Assembly (NCBI GenBank): GCA_031216445.1
Contig: CM062210.1
Span: 20,274,501-20,338,500 of the forward strand
Origin: Lateolabrax maculatus
Lineage: Eukaryota; Chordata; Actinopteri; Acropomatiformes; Lateolabracidae
Direction: 5' to 3'
DNA: 64,000 nt
Shown piece after piece: positions 57,116 to 64,000 of this stretch. Each line of letters begins with the position of its first letter. Within the stretch, counting starts at the first letter, position 1. The translations under genes and the position numbers were made by a program. Under the pieces are notes generated by a model. That model did no database searches. It saw only the letters and a program-made list of their open reading frames with translations, and was not told the DNA's origin.

Positions 57116-57123
57116 CCTTAATC

Positions 57124-59540
57124 AAAATGAAAAAGTTTCGCAATTAATGTGTACGGACGGTCAGCCAGTACACACTGACACCAGAATGGTTCATATTTTC
57201 TGGTTTCATGATGGTTGTTTTGCTTTTAATTAGACAGAACACTGTTTTGTTATCCATCTACATGGATGGGGGCCTTATTTAGAAACAGCCAATCAAATCT
57301 TGCATAAAGCAGTAACACCAGGCGGTTACACTGAGGCAGACATCAGCCTCATGCTAAAGTCTGCTTCTTGTCCAACTTACAAGCGCGAACACGTCTTGTC
57401 CTGCAGTTCAGCTTGCTGAACGAGCCTCCAGACAAACATTCAGTGGAGAAAAGTGCACCGCTAACTAACATCAATTTGCAGACCAGATTGCTGATCAGCA
57501 GCAGCATGTTGAACAGCAGGTAATCATACCTGCAGTTGTCACCTTTACCCGGTTAGAGGCTGCTGTGGTCCTCACTGTTCAGCAGCACTTACAACACGCC
57601 ATGTTCCCGTGACATGCAGGATCCAGAACAAGTTTGCTGACTTTGTCTGACCAGCACTCTGGCAGCCTGCTAACTGCTGTCAATTAAACACAGACACCAA
57701 CACGCCCCTTCAGCCGACTGATATATTTCCCTTTTTTATTCCTTTTAATAGGGATAACTAAATATGATTTCAGTTGGCCTTTAAAACTCCCATGGTACTC
57801 CCACAAATTCTACTGAAACAATCCTCCATAGACAGTGCATATGAATATGTTAAGAGTTCTTTAAAGACCAAGTGTCATTATGACAAATAATGCCTAATTA
57901 AGTGGCCCTGCACTGATTGTTATATGTTGTTTGTTATATGCAAAAAGATAATTTGAATATTGATCAAAATCCCCCTTTCTTCTTTTTTCCTCTTCATAAC
58001 TCACCACCTAAACCTTCCGTATCCAACCACCTGTGGTCAAATTCAAAAGCAGTCCACTGTAGTTGCTATTTAAGTCCATTAGTAAACTAGATCCTGGTGG
58101 TGTTCACATGCTCTCTATTGTTGCCCCGACAGTCCACGGTCACTAAGTCACTCCAACTGAATCCCTGAATGCTTTGATCAAACTTTTCGTAACTATATCC
58201 AACCTACATGCTCTGTTAAACACACTGAGAAAGAAAAACATAAAAACACATAAAAACATTATCAGATTTCCTTAATTGTCTATGATGTATATAGTGAAGC
58301 ACCTCATGCTGTTTTGCTATCTTGCATTGTTAGTGTGCAATGCCGCTGCAAGTCTTTCCAGCAACCTGATCATACTGTATGTGCATTAAGAAGAAAAAAA
58401 GACATAACTGTCAAAGTGTAAGTTTGCAAGATAGAGCCGTCCAGCTGAAATGTTTGATTGTTTTTCAGAGTCAACCCCATCACTTTTATACTCTACTGAA
58501 GCTCCCTATGAAATCAAGTAAAGAGATTAAAAGCAGGAGTGATCTTACATGTGTGAGTCAGAGAACCACTGCTGTCCGTGGCCTGAGCAGAAAGGCTGTT
58601 TTCTCTCCGTGATGCTGCCAGTTAAAACCCAGCTAATCCATTCAGTTACTGTTTTGACTTTTTCTGTTTCAGCTAAAATTAAATAATTGCTTTTATACCA
58701 AAATCATAACACGACATGAGTTTGGGGAACATTTACTCTGGTCTTTTGTTCACTGACTTACAAGCCACTTGGGTTAGTTGAATTGAGATACTTTCCACAA
58801 TTAAAGAAATGTGTTACTATAGCAACAGTGGAGAAAAAAACGAGGGATGTTCCACAAAATGAAATTCAGTAACAGTCGGACGTAACTTCAAACAGACAGC
58901 GTTTTTCTCTCTCTTTGTCCTTTTTTTCTCCCTCTGTCTAAAGGTTAGCTGAGCTTTCATTGGGTCTGCCACAGATCCTCTGTCCTTGTGTCACCTTTCA
59001 CGTAGACACAAACACACACAAGCGTGTGCACACGCTCTTTCTTTGCAACTGCAAGTTTACAGCAATCCAAAGTGACTCCTTCAAGCAGGCTGGAACAAAG
59101 GAAACCATGACAACAACATTCATTGATGTGCTCTTTTCAAAGGAGGCGGCGGAGCTGGCTGTGCACAAATCTCCCCAGTAATGAGACTGAAAACCTTGGA
59201 GCTTACTATACCAACGCTAAGATTGTTCTATACTTGTGCATCCTCTGCTTCCTACCTGATTTTATTGTTCTGTTACAGATCTATAGAGGTTTGGGAATTA
59301 TGTTGTGGTGCATTTTTTTTAAAGAACCCCATGCCTTCAGCCACTTACATATGTGACACAGAGATGTGATAATGTATACCCAGTGGAGGATTATGGTGGT
59401 CTCAGGCCCCTAGGCCACACAAGATTTACATCCCGCCTTTGGTTCCATGCTATTCAGCTGATTAAAGGTTTGTACCATAGCAATGTGACAAAAAAGGCAG
59501 TAAAGAAGACAGCTCCTAGCAAGTAAACAAGTAAGCGGGC
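57124..59540. other. Non-genic stretch
   Basis: No gene or named repeat. Short lysine-rich or antisense ORFs have no domain. A phrase at 59392-59435 (agtggaggattatggtggtc, caggcccctaggccacac) may be a hAT-end fragment. Confidence 0.4.
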
Positions 59541-59544
59541 GATG

Positions 59545-60148
59545 CGACCACCTGAGAAGGAGAGGGGAGAGAGCCGGGATAAGAGCTAAACTGACCCAGC
59601 TTGGTCCTAAGGCTGCTCTGCTGATGTCCGGTCGAGGGAAGGTGGAGTGGACGAAATGGTAAAATCAGAGACTGCTGTGGCCACATCTGTACGGAGACCT
59701 GGCTCCATCTCAATGCCCTGCATCAAACTATTGCACTCGATGGGCTGACCATGTTCCGAGCCGACAGAGAGCCAGACTCCAGCAGGACGAGGGGAGGCGA
59801 ACTCTGTCTTTACATCAATGATGCTTGGTGCTCAAATGCAGTCAGAGTTTATGTACAATGTGTCCCAGATGTGGAATTTTTAATGTGAAGATGAAAACCA
59901 TAATTTCACCGCTGTCTTTTTGGTGCTGTTTAAAATTCCCCCAGATGCAAATTCAAAAAGTGCACTACAGAATTATTTCCTGGGCGTATACGTATATATG
60001 TATATAAATAACTGTATACTGTTTTTATATTTGATCCTGCTCTATTCTAAATGTAATTATTTGTATATATGTTTTATGTGTGTAGCATGAAATTTCATTG
60101 TGCGACCCTGTGTTGTAAAATGACAAATAAATTGACCCTAGACCTTTA
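59545..60148 (+). mobile_element. Internally deleted CR1-group LINE (derivative copy 2)
   Basis: Same structure as 36193-36778: the N-terminal block (gagagccgggataagagcta), endonuclease remnants including RGGELCLYINDAWCSNAV near 59790-59840, then ccccagatgcaaattcaaaa joined directly to gtgcactacagaattatttc, followed by tgggcgtatacgtatatatg and the 3' UTR ending gaccctgtgttgtaaaatga, caaataaattgacc. RT and everything between endonuclease and 3' UTR are missing. The 3' end resembles the terminus at 1010-1040. Confidence 0.8.
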
Positions 60149-61534
60149 ACATTTAAAATATTTAATTTATCAGGTTTGCAAATGTTTCATGAGGTAGAAA
60201 AATGAATTCAGTGCGTTTCAGTGTGTGACTGACACTGAATGCAACAATTTCTGTTTCAAAACTTAACATAAAAAACAAGAGAGATAAAGAATCACACAGA
60301 GTTCTCCAGCACTGGGAAATCAGCATACATTTTTTTTTTTTGATTGTTTCCACACATCAAATATGATTTCATAGTGTATAAGAAACACTAACATCCATTT
60401 CATCTCACGCATTGCTGCTGTGTGAAAGTAGCACACATGACACTTGCGGTTCTGAATGATGTCCATTGTTGAACTATTAAATTGGTAGTCCAGCTCCCTC
60501 TGACGGCTGCTGATGATGGAGAAGAAACATCCCTTCTTTGTTGCCAGTTTTTAGATGAATTCACTTCTAAATCAAAAAATGTATTTGTATATGGTGCTGA
60601 CTGGACGGCATCCGCCTTAACATTGTTAGATAAGAGACTCGCAAATCCATCCACCAAATCCAACCAATCCGTGGCCCTCGCACAAGTAGGGCCCCTGGGC
60701 TGCAGCCTGTCAGCCTGTGTGCTAACCACTCTTTCATTTTCATACTCGTCTCCTTCCTGCTGCCAGTAGAGTGCTGAGGGATCTCCACCCTCCAGTGAGA
60801 GGGTTTAGGTGCAGCTACATATTCAGCAAGCCTCTCCTTTACAGGAGCATTTCCATAGATGAGAGACATGCATGTACGTGACCTGAGTTTTTTCGTTGTT
60901 TGGTGTTCTTTTCCCTCAGTGTGTTTTTGCCGCTGACTGCGGCCAGAGGGGTGCACAGGGCCTAATGAGCTTTGCTCCGACTTGCCGCCTTCATCCCGGA
61001 GTCAGCATCTGGGATCAATAGGCCTGTCTGCATTAATGCGAAAACATACACAGCAGTGGCTTGGCCCCTTATGTTAAATCCGTGTTCTCACGTGCATCCC
61101 TCTTATTGCACTGCCGCGTTTGACCTCCCTACCCCCCACCCGGAGTGGAAAAAGGGTTAGAACTAATTTAAATAGCATGGAGAGAGCACAACATCCCTTT
61201 CCTCTCCTGGGTGCCTGAGTCATTAATTCAAGTGAGAGCAGGAAGAGGGAATGAAATGAAAGAAGAGAGATAGGGATCATGTCATATATAGGCCCTGTTC
61301 CCCTCTTGGCTAATGGCTGCCCATACATTATGAGTGGTCCAGTGTCACTTATTAAACCTCAGATAGATGGCAACTCATTGTGTGGCTACAGCCTTTTAGC
61401 CTGGAATGCGCTGACAGACATTTGACACTCTGTTATAATAACTAGCCTACTAATGTGACCTCCTGGATTTTCTCTGCATAGCTTGAGCCAGGAGATAGCG
61501 CTTGTCAGGGGTCAGTTGCATATTAGTGGAAAGC
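60149..61534. other. Non-genic stretch
   Basis: 60400-60960 has two long minus-strand ORFs (109 and 129 codons) overlapping a plus ORF, none with a domain I recognise; possibly an old transposon remnant. 61050-61330 is mixed sequence. No supported gene. Confidence 0.35.
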
Positions 61535-61745
61535 ACCGGTTTCGCCTCATTTGGGAGCCCGGGGGAAGCCGGCGATACTCTGCCCACCTCCGGCTCTCCT
61601 GCCACTGACGGCGCCACTGATGAGCGTTTGTTTGGCCTGGAGTTCACGGCCGCAGCCCCTAGATTGATGCCATGTTGATATTTAATGATGTGCTGCCAAG
61701 CGAAAGCCGACGCCGGCGCCGGACAACCCTGCCGGAAACCGTTGG
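61535..61745. promoter_or_regulatory. CpG-dense block, candidate regulatory element
   Basis: By hand count there are about 19 CpG dinucleotides in roughly 205 bp (for example aagccggcgata, gacggcgccact, ccgacgccggcgccgg), in a window where CpG is otherwise sparse. Just downstream are homeodomain-like AT cores (gtcattctaattatccattc at 61760). ORFs cross it on both strands (minus 61450-61884, plus 61672-61869), but no protein domain is recognisable. It could be a CpG-island-like enhancer or promoter, or a conserved non-coding element. Confidence 0.4.
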
Positions 61746-61899
61746 CTATGCTAAATGTCATTCTAATTATCCATTCCTTTTTGCACTGAATGCAGAAGTA
61801 AACATTTGCACAATTTTTTGCCCTCTTGATCCCTTCACTCCCTCTCCTTCTCTTCATCACTCCTGCTAAGGGGCTAAATATCACACTTTTCTATCATGG

Positions 61900-64000
61900 T
61901 TTGGCTGCTTGGATTAAGGTGTCCCTATTTGAAGGCAGTATGATATTTTAGGGACACTTAAGCCCCAAACTAGGGGCAAAAAAATAAAAATAGGGGCACA
62001 GGCAGAATGAGATAATAGAATAATGTAGTATGAATGTGTAGTATAACATGGAAATTAATTGGCAAATAAATATGTATATGACACAACAAGATAAAGCGTT
62101 TTTCTACGGCTTCAAATATTATAATATATCTGATTCAGAACTGTTAAGTTGGTATGCTTAAAGTATAGATATGATATGAAATAAAGAGTCCTGAAACGGA
62201 TTACCCATGTTCAAGCTGATCTTTTTCACTGGAGAAGACTCATCACTCTGTTGGTTGTTCTCCAGCCTGAGTAAAGGCTCCAGCATGCTGAGGGCAACTT
62301 AACAACACAACACCCAAAATGTTTGTACGGAATAAATCTGTTGATACTCACTGATATTTTTCCTTTGTCAACAAATCTCATGAATAGCCTAAAGCAATTA
62401 ACACAAATATTGTGTATCACAGCCTGATCTTCTTCCTCTGTGCCATAGAGCTCTGTTGTTGTAAAAAAAAAAAAGACACATCAGTGTTTGCACTGGGTGA
62501 CATGTTCCTTCATCATCACGAACACACACACACTGTAGTTTATTTTGACTCAGTCCCACATACACGCTGTCCTGCTGCCCCAAATAATCACAAGAGCACC
62601 AAATGTGGATTAATCCGCTGCTAAAAATAGTCCCCAACAAATTTCCTACTGTTTGAGTAACATATATATGATATTAGATGGTTTTGGTCTTTTTATGGGA
62701 TTTGTTGACAATAAGAAAAATACACATAAACACCAAGCTATCCTCTGAAGTTAATTAGTTACATCTGATATAATTGGCCGGCAGTGATGTGTTATCTGTC
62801 ATATTAACTGGTGAAAGTGAGATTTGGCAGCGGCTAAAACCGAAAAGCCTTAAAACAGATAAAGAATTTAATTACAGATTTGTTTGTTTCAGATCTCAGC
62901 AAACTCAGTGAATTTTGCACCAACCTGTGGTGTCAGAGCTCAGTCGCTCATGCTGGGCCCGCGAGTTTATGCATGCGTTCGTACTTGTAGATGTAAGTAA
63001 AACGTTCACACTGCAGATCTCTGTGGGACTGTTCGGACCAATGCTGCTCCATTTGGGCATATTCGTCATCTGCTTTGTTTTTAGTCCAAAAATGCCAAGA
63101 TCTCGTGCACCAGCTGCTCCTTTATGACACTTCAGCCACACAACTACAGTCTGCTGTACATACAGTATGTGTTAAAAAATGATTTACATGAAGAATGGCT
63201 TCAATGCATGAATCACAGGTGCTGGACCAAATTCAAAATGAAAAATGTCTGTTTTCATTTCTGCTCATTTGCGTTGAGTATCACAGAGTTGAACTACACT
63301 CTCAAGAACTGCATTATAAAATCACGCTATGACAGTAAGATGATGACATGAAAACAGAGCAGAACTGTTAATGTTGTATTTATTAGCACCCAGAGTAACA
63401 CTACTGGCAGGGTGTAGTGGATTGTAGGCTTTATTGCCTAAGATTACACTCATTGGTTTCATGCTTGGTGGCATTTTATCTGCACTTAGCAAAGCTTCAG
63501 AGCTACAAGCACAGTTAATACAGCCGCAAGAAAAAGAAATCATGAGACTTCAAAGCAGAAGGAGGGTGCATTTTTAGACTCATTGGACCATGAGAAGTCA
63601 GTGCGTTTCAACCTGTGCAGGACGGGAAATGGCAACGCAAAGGCATAGTGACGTGTGGACAACATCCAGACAGGTCCCCACTGTGCTGGCCGCAGTGTGT
63701 ATTGCTCTGGCCCTTTGGCTGCTGCCATTTTGTCTTCGCAGTGTGACATGGAACCTGAGCACAGCTACGACCTGAGAGGGAGGGGTGGGGGGGCGGTCAC
63801 GCTTGACCTTTCTGCGTTTCCCAGTAAATCAGGACTACTCTTCATATCTAATGATGCGGAAACAGTCCAACGTGACCTTTGAAGTTACAATACTGTACTG
63901 TGGCACCGCAACCCCAAACCCCCCCCCCCCGCCCACAGCTTCAGCATCCACCAGCACGTACATGGATTGCTGATTTCCACACTTACACGGTTCCCAAATC
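61900..64000. other. Non-genic stretch to window end
   Basis: Apart from repeat B at 62330-62740, no gene or RNA. C-runs occur near 63921-63930 and a G-rich stretch at 63782-63796. Short ORFs on both strands lack domains. Confidence 0.4.
62330..62740 (+). repeat. Dispersed repeat B, copy 2
   Basis: Matches 48520-48735 in order over 62350-62560 (ctttgtcaacaaatctcatg, aaatattgtgtatcacagcc, cttcttcctctgtgccatag, gcactgggtgacatgttcct). It extends further right to gggatttgttgacaataaga near 62698, a phrase possibly echoed at 5633. Non-coding; class unknown. Confidence 0.55.

Noticed and set aside
60400..60956. 109- and 129-codon minus-strand ORFs
   Set aside because: Considered as a hAT remnant, but no conserved block could be aligned by eye.
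1..64000. CRISPR arrays, operons, riboswitches or bacterial mobile systems
   Set aside because: No regularly spaced repeats, dense ORFs or bacterial signals; the sequence is vertebrate in character.

Overview
This window looks like a stretch of a ray-finned (teleost, probably percomorph) fish nuclear chromosome. The grounds are: several 5'-truncated L2/Maui-type and CR1-group LINEs with fish-style 3' ends; a tRNA-headed SINE; remnants of DIRS, Ty3/gypsy, piggyBac and hAT elements; (AC)n, (AT)n and (GA)n microsatellites; and AT-rich, intron- or gene-desert-like sequence between them. I found no intact host protein-coding gene, no rRNA or canonical tRNA gene, no CRISPR array and no prokaryotic feature. 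Every recognisable coding stretch belongs to a decayed mobile element. Family names are by motif recognition, with no database search.

Layout. 1-1.7 kb: CR1-group LINE reverse transcriptase (RT) remnant and an L2 tail. 1.7-8 kb: mostly unique sequence with two candidate conserved blocks and a tiny L2-like RT remnant near 3.6 kb. 8-10.8 kb: degraded hAT-like copy, a MITE-like repeat, and a piggyBac transposase C-terminal fossil. 15.1-15.4 kb: second CR1-group RT remnant. 16.9-22.2 kb: a broken Ty3/gypsy element (gag, then integrase) carrying a SINE, an antisense L2 and a dispersed repeat. 25.4-30.8 kb: a fragment resembling restriction-like-endonuclease LINEs, followed by the most complete L2 (ORF1 esterase, ORF2 endonuclease and RT, 3' UTR), broken in several places. 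32.2-33.0 kb: another antisense L2 3' end. 36.2-36.8 and 59.5-60.1 kb: two internally deleted LINE copies with the same deletion junction. 48.9-52.3 kb: DIRS tyrosine-recombinase fossil abutting a 2.4-kb L2. 53.1-53.9 kb: hAT transposase fossil. 56.4-57.1 kb: a well-delimited hAT-type non-autonomous transposon with perfect 8-bp target duplications. The remainder is unique-looking sequence with candidate conserved non-coding segments near 2.2, 4.5, 37.1, 42.3, 44.4, 48.0 and 61.6 kb; the last is markedly CpG-dense.

How the parts relate. The elements do not form a pathway. They record successive insertions: SINE and L2 into gypsy, L2 against DIRS, hAT into an older repeat. They also suggest mobilisation of defective copies: two LINE copies share one internal deletion, and two L2 copies share one nonsense codon. 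No undescribed functional system is demonstrated. The most unusual signals are the shared-deletion LINE derivative, the shared-stop L2 copies, the openness of both strands in the L2 3' UTR, and the CpG-dense block near 61.6 kb.
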